NCBI GenBank assembly: GCA_016281435.1
Contig: JAEEIQ010000067.1
Location: 18,031-82,030 of the forward strand
Source of the DNA: Bacteroidales bacterium
GTDB lineage: Bacteria; Bacteroidota; Bacteroidia; Bacteroidales; UBA932
Length of the DNA stretch: 64,000 nucleotides
Direction: 5' to 3'
Under the pieces are notes generated by a model that was not told the origin of the DNA, ran no database searches, and was given only the letters and a program-made list of their open reading frames with translations. Below are positions 1 to 8,293 of this stretch, in pieces. Numbering within the stretch: the first letter of the stretch is position 1; every line of letters begins with the position of its first letter. A program made the translations under genes and the position numbers.

Positions 1-516
1 TTCGATGTCATTGGCTCCGGTGAGGGCCATTCCGAGACGCAGGGCTGCCATTCCGTTGGCGGGATTAATCTCGAGTACTCTCTTGTATGCTGCTGCGGCT
101 TCGCTGTAGTTCTTGTTGTTGAGCATCACGCCGCCCTTCTGCATGTAAACCTGCGGGATAAGGTCTTTGGCTTCGATTCCGACGTCTTCCGCCTTGTACT
201 CTTCGGCGACCTTGATGGCTTCCTGAAGCTGGGCGACGGCCTTTTCGTATTCTCCTGCCTTGATATCATCCTTGGCGACGGAAAGAACGAGCGAAGGGAT
301 GTACATCTGGCAGTTGGCGACTATCTCCTCGCCTTCCTTGCCGAGGGCCTTTGCCATGTCGTAAGCCTGCTTGAAATAAGCGATAGCAGTTACCTTGTCA
401 TCAGTGTTGAGGGCCGTTGCGGCGTTGTTGTAGAGGTCGGTTGCCTGCTTGATGTCCTGTGCTCCGGCCACGAATGCAGCCAGCGCTGCGGCGACAATAA
501 CGATAATCCTTTTCAT
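1..516 (-). CDS. Secreted TPR-repeat protein (3' part outside window)
   Basis: The first 172 residues of a protein read on the minus strand; the C-terminus lies beyond the window edge. It starts with a clear signal peptide (MKRIIVIVAAALAAFVAGAQ) and continues as amphipathic helices with TPR spacing, including repeats around residues 25-55, 85-105 and 133-165 (YSEAAAAYKRVLEINPANG is a typical TPR helix pair). It is probably a periplasmic tetratricopeptide scaffold or partner-binding protein; no enzymatic motif is visible. A -7 box (TACATTTG on the minus strand, 549-556) lies 32 bases before the ATG, back to back with the promoter of the next gene. Confidence 0.85.
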   Translation of the reverse strand, partial: MKRIIVIVAAALAAFVAGAQDIKQATDLYNNAATALNTDDKVTAIAYFKQAYDMAKALGKEGEEIVANCQMYIPSLVLSVAKDDIKAGEYEKAVAQLQEAIKVAEEYKAEDVGIEAKDLIPQVYMQKGGVMLNNKNYSEAAAAYKRVLEINPANGMAALRLGMALTGANDIE

Positions 517-548
517 AACTCACTAACTTAAATTCAATCCGTGAATGA

Positions 549-556
549 CAAATGTA
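549..556 (-). promoter_or_regulatory. -7 box for the TPR gene
   Basis: TACATTTG on the minus strand matches the Bacteroidetes -7 consensus TAnnTTTG. It sits 32 bases before the TPR start codon and is divergent from the box at 570-577. No convincing -33 TTTG was seen. Confidence 0.55.
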
Positions 557-569
557 GTAATTTTTGTTT

Positions 570-577
570 TACTTTTG
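570..577 (+). promoter_or_regulatory. -7 box for the M16-like gene
   Basis: TACTTTTG matches TAnnTTTG and ends 22 bases before the ATG at 600. It lies downstream of the possible TTG start at 564, so that upstream start is unlikely to be used. Confidence 0.55.
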
Positions 578-599
578 TACAAATAACCCAAACTTGTTC

Positions 600-3179
600 A
601 TGAAACGAAAAGTCCAAATAAGCCTTTTCCTCCTGCTCGCAGCGGTCTTCAGCGCCTTTGGGCAGGCTCTCCCAGCCTTGCCGAAAGCTTCTGAAATCAC
701 TGTCGGGACCCTTCCGGACAACGTTTCATATTATCTGGTCAACAACACTGTATCCAAAGGTTATGCCGATTTTGCCCTGATACGGAAAAACTATTCCGAT
801 ATCGACGCTTCCCGCGCCGCCCTTTCGGCCCTTCCGCACTTCCCCGGAGACAAGCCTTACCGTTTCCTCGCAAGGAAGGGTGTCGGCTATTCCCGCAGCG
901 GTTTTCTCTCTTCATCAGAGGATGCCGTCGTTTACCGTTTTCAAGATGTTCCTATCTTTGATTCCGCTGCATCGGACTCCACCCTGCTGCTTATATTCGA
1001 TCTCATAGAAGCCTGCCCGACGGAGCAGGCGATAGTCATCAGCGGGGATATATCGGCAAGCAAATTCCCGGACAAGCTCAAGACCATGTCCCTTTTCGTG
1101 GGTAAGAGGGGAAAGGCCCCGGAGAGAGCTCCTTACGTATGGAATCCGTCCGATACTGCGCAGTTTACCTTCCTGACCGGCGCCCGCAAGGATATCGCCT
1201 CGATGGAGGTGGAATACCGCTTTCCCCGTCCCGACAGGAAACTGATGGCGACGCCCCAGCCTTTGGTGACGCAGATGTTCGTCCGTGATCTTTCGGGAAT
1301 AGTCGGCAAGAGGCTCCGCTCCGCCTGCCGCGCCGCTGACATCCCGCTGGCCGGGTTCAGCTACCGCTTCAAGGATGCATCCCTTTCCGGATCGGACGAA
1401 AGGATAGCTTTCAGGGTGAGCACGGCCCCTGTCCATATCCCCGCCGTGACAGCGGAATTGTCAAGGATCATCGCCCATATCGACGAGCAGGGCGTGGCCA
1501 TGGATGAATACACGGACATGCGGGACAGGATCGTGTCCGAAGAGATGAGGGACGCGGCGAACAAGCCCGTCACCAACGCCGCCTGGGTGGACAGGTGCGT
1601 ATCGGCATGGCTGTACGGCTCGCACCTTGCCTCGGAAGCGAAGATAAGTGAATTCTTTGCGCGCCGCTCCCTGACTCCGGAGCACGAAATGGCGATGTTC
1701 AACCGTTTCTGCTCGGCGCTGCTCTCTCCTTCCGCCAACCTTTCCGTACGTTATGAATTTCCGTCCGGGACCGAACCCGGCGGGGAAGAACTGGAAGAAA
1801 AGTTCAGGTCGTCGTGGTCTTATGCCCGGCTGGACACGCTGGACCGCGTGAAATACCGCGTAAACTACGCCGACACCCTGAGCCTTGTCGTCCCGGAGAC
1901 CAGGGTTCGGGCCACGCGCAGCGTCAGCGAGCCGATCACCGGAGGAGAACTCTGGAGCTTCTCGAACGGGATGAAGGTGATCTTCAAGAAAACCTCCATG
2001 AAAAACGAGTTCCGCTACGGTTTCCTTATCCGCGGCGGATATCCCGGGGTCAACGGACTGCTGCCGGGAGAGGCTCCGTTCGTAGCCGACATGCTGACCC
2101 GGTATGAAGTGGCCGGGATGAAAGGGGTGGATTTCCGGAACATGCTGCGCGCCAACGGCATAGTTATGAATGCCGGCGTGACCGTTTCCGATCTCCGCAT
2201 CACCGGGACGGCGCCCGCAGCGAAGTTGTCCCTCCTCATGAAATCCCTCCTGTCCCTTGCCGGAGCGAGGACACTCGACACGGAGAATTTCGAGTATTTC
2301 AAGAGCGGTGAGGCCCTGCGCCTGTCAGCCGCCGATTTCACCATCCCTTCGATCAATTCCGTGGTGGACAGCATAATGTGTCCCGAGTATATCTATCATG
2401 ACAGGAAGTCGATTTCCAGTCTGCGGGATGACCTTCCTGAGAGGGCTGAAACGTATTTCAGCAGGCAGTTCCGCAATTGCTCGGACGGGGTGCTTGTCCT
2501 GATAGGAGACCTTGACGGATTTGCCGTGAAGAAGGCCTTGTGCTCTTATCTCGGCGGCTTCAAGACCGGGCGCTACCGTTCCACCAGGCCCGTTGTGGAT
2601 TATCCCATGCATACCGGATGGACGACATATACGGTGGATGCCGACGGCGCCGGGGAACCCGGTGTCAATGTCGCCGTCTCCGCGAAGATCCCGTTCAGCA
2701 TGGAGAAGTTCATGTCCTTCAAGATAGCGAGGATGGCCCTTGAGAGGAGGATAGTCAGGCGGCTGGCCGATGTCGGGATGTATGCCGCGGTCAGCGAGAA
2801 GGTGGAAATCCTGCCCGCGGAGAGGATGACCATATACGTGAACTGCAGGCAGTGCGACGCCTCCGGTCTGCCGGCCGGTATTGTTCCGGCCGATCCGCTG
2901 ACTGCGCTCGGGGCCGTCAGGGCGGCCATCTCCGAGGTGTCCTCGTCGAAGATCGACGCGTCCGAGTTGAAAGGATACAAGGCGGCCCTGCTGAACAGGA
3001 TGTCTTCGGATTTGTCTTCTTCGGAAGAACTGTTGAGGATGGTCATGGTGCGGTATTCCGAGGGCAAGGATCTTGTCAGCGGATACAAGGAGAAGGTCAA
3101 TGCCGTCACTGAGGGCAGCGTCAGGGAGATACTGTCCGCCCTGAATGCCGGCGGGATGGTTGAATACATTGTGAAATGA
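600..3179 (+). CDS. M16 (insulinase-type) peptidase-like protein without HxxEH
   Basis: An 859-residue secreted protein with a signal peptide (residues 1-22). The two-lobed layout resembles M16 peptidases: an N-terminal lobe opening with LPDNVSYYLVNN and a second lobe from about residue 448 with FSNGMKVIFKKTSMKNEF, both typical first strands of M16 domains. The inverted zinc motif HxxEH expected about 50 residues into the first lobe is absent; the equivalent region reads ALSALPHFPGDKPYRFLARK. It is therefore probably a non-catalytic M16 homologue in the periplasm or outer membrane. The start was set at 600 because the -7 box at 570-577 covers the longer reading. It overlaps the next gene by 4 bases (ATGA), so the two are probably co-transcribed. 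Confidence 0.75.
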   Translation: MKRKVQISLFLLLAAVFSAFGQALPALPKASEITVGTLPDNVSYYLVNNTVSKGYADFALIRKNYSDIDASRAALSALPHFPGDKPYRFLARKGVGYSRSGFLSSSEDAVVYRFQDVPIFDSAASDSTLLLIFDLIEACPTEQAIVISGDISASKFPDKLKTMSLFVGKRGKAPERAPYVWNPSDTAQFTFLTGARKDIASMEVEYRFPRPDRKLMATPQPLVTQMFVRDLSGIVGKRLRSACRAADIPLAGFSYRFKDASLSGSDERIAFRVSTAPVHIPAVTAELSRIIAHIDEQGVAMDEYTDMRDRIVSEEMRDAANKPVTNAAWVDRCVSAWLYGSHLASEAKISEFFARRSLTPEHEMAMFNRFCSALLSPSANLSVRYEFPSGTEPGGEELEEKFRSSWSYARLDTLDRVKYRVNYADTLSLVVPETRVRATRSVSEPITGGELWSFSNGMKVIFKKTSMKNEFRYGFLIRGGYPGVNGLLPGEAPFVADMLTRYEVAGMKGVDFRNMLRANGIVMNAGVTVSDLRITGTAPAAKLSLLMKSLLSLAGARTLDTENFEYFKSGEALRLSAADFTIPSINSVVDSIMCPEYIYHDRKSISSLRDDLPERAETYFSRQFRNCSDGVLVLIGDLDGFAVKKALCSYLGGFKTGRYRSTRPVVDYPMHTGWTTYTVDADGAGEPGVNVAVSAKIPFSMEKFMSFKIARMALERRIVRRLADVGMYAAVSEKVEILPAERMTIYVNCRQCDASGLPAGIVPADPLTALGAVRAAISEVSSSKIDASELKGYKAALLNRMSSDLSSSEELLRMVMVRYSEGKDLVSGYKEKVNAVTEGSVREILSALNAGGMVEYIVK

Positions 3180-3787
3180 GCCGCAGGTTCGGAACGATAA
3201 TCCAGATAGGGGACGTGCTCGTGTCGGAGGACGTGGCCCTGGAGTGGTTCTCATGCGACTTCGAGGCCTGCAAGGGGCGCTGCTGCATCGAAGGCGACAG
3301 CGGGGCTCCGCTTGAGGAAGACGAGCCGGAGGAGATAGAAAGGGCCTGGCCGGCGTTTTCCGCCCTGCTTCCGCAGGCCGGCAGGGATGCCGTCGAAGCG
3401 AAGGGATTCTTCGAGATAGACAGGGACGGGGACATGGTGACGCCTCTTGTCGAAGGCAGCTGCGAGTGCGCCTATGCCCTGCCCGTGGACGGGGGAAAGT
3501 TTCTTTGCGGGATAGAAAAATGTTGCCTGGAAGGAAGGTGCTCCTTCCGCAAGCCCATTTCATGCAGCCTGTATCCCATAAGGGTGAAGAAGCTTACGGG
3601 CGGGGGACTTGCGCTCAATGTCCATCATTGGGATATCTGCCGCCCGGCCTTTGAAAAGGGCCGCCGGGAGGGCGTGCGTGTATATGAGTTCCTCAGGGAG
3701 CCGCTGACGCGCCGTTTCGGGGCTGAGTTCTACGAGGCCCTCGGCGTTGCCGCGGCGCATGTCATTGAGTCGGAAGGTCGGGATTGA
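3176..3787 (+). CDS. DUF3109 family Cys-rich protein
   Basis: A 203-residue cytosolic protein, typical length for the Bacteroidetes DUF3109 family. Conserved cysteines are visible in the usual blocks: CDFEACKGRCCIEGDSGAP near residue 28, SCEC, CGIEKCCLEGRCSFRKPISC around 112-132 and DICRP. This arrangement is reminiscent of the YkgJ/zinc- or iron-sulfur-binding CxxCxCC proteins, so metal binding is likely, but no reaction is known. The ATG overlaps the stop of the M16-like gene. The 3' end overlaps the convergent downstream gene by 26 bases. Confidence 0.85.
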   Translation: MSRRFGTIIQIGDVLVSEDVALEWFSCDFEACKGRCCIEGDSGAPLEEDEPEEIERAWPAFSALLPQAGRDAVEAKGFFEIDRDGDMVTPLVEGSCECAYALPVDGGKFLCGIEKCCLEGRCSFRKPISCSLYPIRVKKLTGGGLALNVHHWDICRPAFEKGRREGVRVYEFLREPLTRRFGAEFYEALGVAAAHVIESEGRD

Positions 3788-4235
3788 AATAGTCCCTCAA
3801 CCCTGCTGAAAGGCGGATTATATCTTTCGAGGGTCCTTCCAGGACGAGGCCTTCCACTCCCGTGGTCACGCTTATCCTGTCTTCGCCGAGCTTCATTATC
3901 CGCGTCAGGGGGAAGGCCTTGTGGAAGACCAGTTCCGTTTCGCTTTTCTTCTCGGTGACATAGCCGCGCGACTGCATGAACGTGATTATCCCGGCGCTGT
4001 TCTCATCGAGGGACCCGAACACCGGGACGCTCCTCCTGCCATATCCGAAATAGGGATAAATGAGGGAGAAGACCGCTCCGATCACGGCAATCTGCCACAG
4101 GGAGTCGGTTCCATGACGGAACATGGCGTTCCAGTCGGCTTCCACGAAATGGAGCAGCACGAGCGCGCCTACTATAATTAGGAAGAGAACTGCGAGTTGA
4201 ACGAAATATTTGACTGACCTGATAATGTAACGCAT
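3762..4235 (-). CDS. Membrane protein of unknown function
   Basis: 157 residues. Two hydrophobic segments (about residues 10-28, VQLAVLFLIIVGALVLLHF, and 48-64, IAVIGAVFSLIYPYFGYG) are followed by a soluble C-terminal half. I do not recognise a named family; similar two-helix proteins with a small cytosolic domain are common in Bacteroidales. A -7 box (TATCTTTG, minus strand, 4240-4247) ends only 4 bases before the ATG, which predicts a leaderless or nearly leaderless mRNA. It is convergent with the DUF3109 gene and overlaps its end. Confidence 0.75.
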   Translation of the reverse strand: MRYIIRSVKYFVQLAVLFLIIVGALVLLHFVEADWNAMFRHGTDSLWQIAVIGAVFSLIYPYFGYGRRSVPVFGSLDENSAGIITFMQSRGYVTEKKSETELVFHKAFPLTRIMKLGEDRISVTTGVEGLVLEGPSKDIIRLSAGLRDYFNPDLPTQ

Positions 4236-4239
4236 AGGG

Positions 4240-4247
4240 CAAAGATA
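4240..4247 (-). promoter_or_regulatory. -7 box four bases before a start codon
   Basis: TATCTTTG on the minus strand, a full match to TAnnTTTG. Only AGGG (plus strand, 4236-4239) separates it from the ATG at 4235. Confidence 0.55.
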
Positions 4248-4269
4248 AGGATTATAGCATGATTTTTGC

Positions 4270-4277
4270 TATTTTTG
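4270..4277 (+). promoter_or_regulatory. -7 box for the coiled-coil gene
   Basis: TATTTTTG, a match to TAnnTTTG, 25 bases before the ATG at 4303. Confidence 0.55.
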
Positions 4278-4302
4278 CCCCGGATATCCAAAATTAGATA
4301 CA

Positions 4303-5220
4303 ATGGAAAGAGAAGATCCCCTCGAGAGGATAGAACGCGAACAGCGTGAAAGAAAAGAAAGGAACAAGGACCTGCGCAAAGTGACGTGGGTGCTTGCGGC
4401 CGTTGCCGTGCTGCTTGCCGGAGCGCTTGCTTATATCTGGTACCAGAAATCCACCCTGATCGGTGAACTCAACGTCGAAAAGGAGGAGCTCACGGGACAG
4501 ATCGAGGCCCTTCAGTCTGATTATGCCGGCCTGTCGTCCGATTACGACTCCATCAATTCCCAGCTGGACTCCTCCCGCGAGGAGATTGCCCAGCTCGTCG
4601 ACCGCATCAAGAAGACCGAGGCCACGAACCGCGCCAAGATACGCCAGTACGAAAAGGAACTCGGGACCTTGCGCGCCATAATGCGCAACTACATCACCCA
4701 GATCGACTCCCTCAACACGCTCAACAAGAAACTGACGCAGGAAGCCGCATCCGCCCGCCGCGAAGCCGACGAGAGCAAGAAGCGCAACGAACAGCTCGCC
4801 CAGCAGATCGAGGACCTCACCGGACAGGTGGCCGCCGGCGCGGTGATCAAGGCCCGCGGCCTGAAGCTCGAGGCCTACAATGCCTCCGACAAGGTCACTG
4901 ACCGCAGCAGCCGTGTCGTACGCATGCTTGCGACCTTGAGTCTCGTCGAGAACGAGCTCGCCCCGCGCGGTCCCATGCGGGTCTACATCCGCGTGAAGGA
5001 TCCTGACGGAATGCTGCTCTTGGACGGCTCCAATGCAGCCTTTACCATCGACGGGCAGGCCATGGCGGCGACCGCCTCGCGCGAAGTCGATTACGAAGGA
5101 GCCGAGGTGGAGATGAGCATCTACGTGAACAATATCCCTTCCTTCATGAAGGGTATCTACACGGTCGAGGCCTACACGCTGCAGTCCCGCATCGGTACCG
5201 CGGAACTCATGCTCCGCTGA
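4303..5220 (+). CDS. Single-span membrane protein with long coiled coil
   Basis: 305 residues. A charged N-terminal tail (residues 1-27) leads into one transmembrane helix (VTWVLAAVAVLLAGALAYIW, about 27-46). A coiled coil follows from about 55 to 180, rich in E, Q, K, S and leucine heptads, and then a C-terminal beta-rich domain (about 190-305). The topology suggests an inner-membrane protein with the coiled coil and C-terminal domain in the periplasm. It resembles a Bacteroidetes family usually annotated as hypothetical or 'SMC-like' on the strength of the coiled coil alone; no ATPase motif is present. Its stop overlaps the hemW start by one base (TGATG). Confidence 0.8.
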   Translation: MEREDPLERIEREQRERKERNKDLRKVTWVLAAVAVLLAGALAYIWYQKSTLIGELNVEKEELTGQIEALQSDYAGLSSDYDSINSQLDSSREEIAQLVDRIKKTEATNRAKIRQYEKELGTLRAIMRNYITQIDSLNTLNKKLTQEAASARREADESKKRNEQLAQQIEDLTGQVAAGAVIKARGLKLEAYNASDKVTDRSSRVVRMLATLSLVENELAPRGPMRVYIRVKDPDGMLLLDGSNAAFTIDGQAMAATASREVDYEGAEVEMSIYVNNIPSFMKGIYTVEAYTLQSRIGTAELMLR

Positions 5221-6452
5221 TGATTTACGTCCACGTCCCCTTCTGCCGGAGTTTTTGCACCTACTGCGATTTTTATTCGCGTATTCCGTGCAAGGGGCGT
5301 GACGACGCTGAATTCCGTTCCTGGGTTGACGGTGTCATTTGCGAGGCGGAGGCAAGGAGGGGGGAAATTTCCGCTTCCGCGGATTCGTTGAACACTCTTT
5401 ATTTCGGGGGAGGTACACCGTCGGTGCTGCCTCTCCCGTTGCTTTCCAGGGTGGCACAGGCCCTTTCCGGCGCGGCAGGGCGGCCTTTCCGGGAGTTCAC
5501 TTTCGAAGTGAATCCGGAGGATATCGTGCAGGCGGGGCCCTCCTATGTCGAGGGCCTGCTGAAGCTTGGCGTGAACCGCTTCAGCATGGGAGTCCAGTCC
5601 CTTGACGACGGGATCCTCCGGTGGATGAACCGGCGGCACGACGCTTCCCGTGCGGAACAGGCCTTCCGTATCCTTCGCGATGCCGGCGCCCGGAATATCA
5701 GCGTAGATGTGATTTTCGGTGTGTCCGGAATGGGGGACGACGTCTTGCAGCGGACCTTGGACGGGCTTCTCGGATGGGGACCGGAGCATGTCTCCGCCTA
5801 TCAGCTTTCAGTCGGGGAGGACAGCGCTCTGGCGGGTCTGGTCCGCAGCGGCAGGTATGAGGAAATGGCCGATGAAGATTGCGCGGGGCAGTACGGTTTG
5901 ATGTGCAGGGTGCTTTCAGAAGCCGGGTTCAGCCATTATGAAATATCCAACTGGGCCCTTCCCGGTTGGGAAGCTTTGCATAATTCCGGCTACTGGAAGC
6001 GTCTGCCCTATGTCGGCCTGGGTCCGGGCGCGCACTCCTTCCGCATCCTTCCCGGCGGAGTACAGCGGCGCTCCTGGAATATGGACGAGCCGGCAGGGGA
6101 CGCCGGCCCTTCCGCTCCCGCTGCTGTTTCCGCTTCCGTTGCCTCCTCTGCCGCCGTTGCTCATGTCGCTCCTGCCGCAAATCCGGTCCCCCTGGTCCAG
6201 GAAGGCTCAGCCGCCCCCTGGTTGTCGGAAAGTGAGGATCTTTCTCCTGAGGACATCCGGGTCGAGACCGTGATGCTGGCCCTGAGGACCGCGGAAGGCA
6301 TCCCTGAAACCGCGCTGCGCAGCTGCTGCGACCCTGCCGTCGTCGACGCGATGCTCTCCTCCGGCCTCCTCTCCCGTACCCCTTTGTGCCGGATCCGCAT
6401 CCCGGAAGACCGCTTCTTCGTCTCCGAAGCAATCATCCGCGACCTTCTCTGA
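5220..6452 (+). CDS. hemW: HemW-like radical SAM protein (coproporphyrinogen III oxidase family)
   Basis: 410 residues. The radical SAM cluster motif CRSFCTYC (CxxxCxxC) sits at residues 9-16 after MIYVHVPF, the standard start of HemW. It is followed by LYFGGGTPSVLP, FEVNPEDI, NRFSMGVQS and GLGPGAHSF, all diagnostic of HemW rather than HemN. HemW is a haem-binding chaperone that passes haem to membrane partners. The C-terminal domain contains an Ala/Pro/Ser/Val-rich low-complexity stretch at about residues 293-333 that is unusual for the family and makes the protein about 30 residues longer than typical. The start codon overlaps the stop of the upstream gene. Confidence 0.9.
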   Translation: MIYVHVPFCRSFCTYCDFYSRIPCKGRDDAEFRSWVDGVICEAEARRGEISASADSLNTLYFGGGTPSVLPLPLLSRVAQALSGAAGRPFREFTFEVNPEDIVQAGPSYVEGLLKLGVNRFSMGVQSLDDGILRWMNRRHDASRAEQAFRILRDAGARNISVDVIFGVSGMGDDVLQRTLDGLLGWGPEHVSAYQLSVGEDSALAGLVRSGRYEEMADEDCAGQYGLMCRVLSEAGFSHYEISNWALPGWEALHNSGYWKRLPYVGLGPGAHSFRILPGGVQRRSWNMDEPAGDAGPSAPAAVSASVASSAAVAHVAPAANPVPLVQEGSAAPWLSESEDLSPEDIRVETVMLALRTAEGIPETALRSCCDPAVVDAMLSSGLLSRTPLCRIRIPEDRFFVSEAIIRDLL

Positions 6453-6468
6453 AACCCTTTCTTCCGCT

Positions 6469-8262
6469 CTAGACCGCGGCGGTTTTCTTCCGCAGCCAGG
6501 CGGCCACTTCCGCCGGCAGCCTTCCTGCGAGGGTGTCGTACACCCATCGGTTGTAATCGTTCAGCCAGCGCCTTTCGCTTTCGTCGAGCAGCCGTATCTC
6601 GAGGGCGGATGTGTCGAAATGGCACAGGGTCAATGTGCGGAAACAGAGCCAGTCCCCGAAATCGTTCACGCCGGCTTCCGTGCACAGCAGAAGGTTTTCG
6701 TGCCTGACGCCATGCTGTCCTTCGCGGTAGATTCCCGGCTCGTCGGATGTAATCATTCCCGGCAGCAAGGGCTGGGGGTTGAAATTCTGCCGTATGTCCT
6801 GCGGTCCCTCGTGCACTCCGAGCCAGAATCCTACGCCGTGCCCGGTGCCGTGCCCGAAGTTGCGTTTTGAGAGCCAGAGCGGACCGCGGGCAAGCACGTC
6901 CAGCTGGCATCCGGCGGTGCCTCTCGGGAAAACGGCCTTCGCAAGGTCGATATGTCCTTTCAGCACCAGCGTGTAGTCCTCCCTTTCCAGGGGCGTGCAT
7001 GGTCCGAGGGGCACGGTACGGGTGATGTCGGTGGTTCCGAATAAATAATGTCCCCCTGAGTCACAGAGGTACAGCCCGTGCCGTTCCAGCACCGGAGCGT
7101 CAGAAGAAGGCGTGACGTAATGAGGCAGGGCCGCTCCCGGACCATATGCTGAAATGGTCTCGAAACTGTCTCCGCGGTAGCCGTCTATCGAAGCCCGCAA
7201 AGAACCCAGTTTCAACGCCGCATCCCGCTCCGTAATCCTGCATCCCCGCCCGAGCGAGGTCTCCAGCCAGTACAGGAACTGCTCCATGGCCAGTCCGTCT
7301 TCGACATGGGCCCGTGTCATCCCGTCGATTTCGGCCGGGGTCTTGATGGCCTTCCGCAGCACCACGGGGCTCCTTTCTTCCAGGACTTCCAGGCCGGCAT
7401 CGTTTATGGCCTCCCGCAGGTTCAGGTTCATCGAAGCCGGATCGAGGAAAAGCCGGCCTTCGAATTCCTGGCTGAGGAAAACGGCCGTGTCGGAATAAGG
7501 CAGCAGCTCGATTCCCTCCGAACTGAGCAGGTCGAAGGTCCCGTCCGTCGTCGGGTCGTCCATCGGCTCCTTGAGCACGAACCAGCAGACACGGTCCTGC
7601 GTGACAAGAAGATAGGAGATCACATACGGGTTGTAATCTATGTCCGAGGCACGGACGTTCAGCATCCATGCTATCTCGTCCAGGGCGCTGAGGAGTATGC
7701 CGTCGCAGCCTTTGTTCTCCAGGAACTGGCGTATCCACAGGATCTTGGCTTCCCGGGAAATGCCCGCCGCCCCGTCGTCCAGTACGGAAACGGGGGTCTG
7801 CGGCACGGCGGGACGGTCCTTCCATAAGGAATCGAGAAGGTCCGGAACGCCCACTATGGCGTGCGGGGCGTCGCCGAAAGCCTCATCCAGCGCGGCGGCG
7901 GTGCTGCAGTCAAGGCACAGGGAATCAACAGCAATCACCGGGTCGTCATCCTCGAAGCGGCCGGCCAGCCACTGCGGAATGGGCACCTGCTCCGGAACAC
8001 GCATCTTGTGCAGTTCCACTCCGGTGCCTGCGAGCTGCCGGACCGCGGCGATGAAATACCGGGTATCCGTCCATAAGCCTGCATGGTCCAGGGTCACAAC
8101 GACATCCCCGGCCTCGCCGGTGAAGCCGGTCAGCCATTCAACCTGTTTCCAGCGGGGCGCCGGATATTCGCTGGCGTGCGGGTCGGAGCCGGTAAGGACC
8201 ACCGCATCCCAGCCGCGGGAGCGCATCATCGCCCGCAAGGATTCTATTCTTTCAGCATACAT
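6469..8262 (-). CDS. pepP: Xaa-Pro aminopeptidase, M24B family (AP-P1-like)
   Basis: 597 residues. Two creatinase-like N-terminal domains precede a C-terminal pita-bread metallopeptidase domain, as in eukaryotic-type cytosolic aminopeptidase P1. Metal ligands are visible in order: DSGG and TTDITRT (two Asp), HGTGHGVGFWLGVHEGP (His), TSDEPGIYREGQHGVRHENL (two Glu). It removes N-terminal residues that precede proline and should be cytosolic, with no signal peptide. The ATG at 8262 was chosen because the longer reading runs through the promoter into the divergent dus gene. A second, shorter aminopeptidase P is at 44393-45781. Confidence 0.92.
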   Translation of the reverse strand: MYAERIESLRAMMRSRGWDAVVLTGSDPHASEYPAPRWKQVEWLTGFTGEAGDVVVTLDHAGLWTDTRYFIAAVRQLAGTGVELHKMRVPEQVPIPQWLAGRFEDDDPVIAVDSLCLDCSTAAALDEAFGDAPHAIVGVPDLLDSLWKDRPAVPQTPVSVLDDGAAGISREAKILWIRQFLENKGCDGILLSALDEIAWMLNVRASDIDYNPYVISYLLVTQDRVCWFVLKEPMDDPTTDGTFDLLSSEGIELLPYSDTAVFLSQEFEGRLFLDPASMNLNLREAINDAGLEVLEERSPVVLRKAIKTPAEIDGMTRAHVEDGLAMEQFLYWLETSLGRGCRITERDAALKLGSLRASIDGYRGDSFETISAYGPGAALPHYVTPSSDAPVLERHGLYLCDSGGHYLFGTTDITRTVPLGPCTPLEREDYTLVLKGHIDLAKAVFPRGTAGCQLDVLARGPLWLSKRNFGHGTGHGVGFWLGVHEGPQDIRQNFNPQPLLPGMITSDEPGIYREGQHGVRHENLLLCTEAGVNDFGDWLCFRTLTLCHFDTSALEIRLLDESERRWLNDYNRWVYDTLAGRLPAEVAAWLRKKTAAV

Positions 8263-8267
8263 ACGGA

Positions 8268-8284
8268 CAAATTTAGTAAATTTG
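8268..8284. promoter_or_regulatory. Palindrome of two head-to-head -7 boxes (pepP / dus)
   Basis: CAAATTTAGTAAATTTG is a perfect 17-base palindrome about a central G. Its right arm is a plus-strand TAAATTTG (8277-8284), 9 bases before the dus ATG. Its left arm is a minus-strand TAAATTTG (8268-8275), 5 bases before the pepP ATG. Both arms match TAnnTTTG exactly. Confidence 0.6.
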
Positions 8285-8293
8285 CGTTCAATT

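Noticed and set aside
915..1436. Minus-strand frames inside the M16-like gene
   Set aside because: They are shadow frames in GC-rich coding DNA, with no start context or family signature.
2325..3563. 412-residue minus-strand frame over the M16-like and DUF3109 genes
   Set aside because: Rich in Arg, Pro and His as expected from antisense of GC-rich codons; both plus-strand genes have clear family features.
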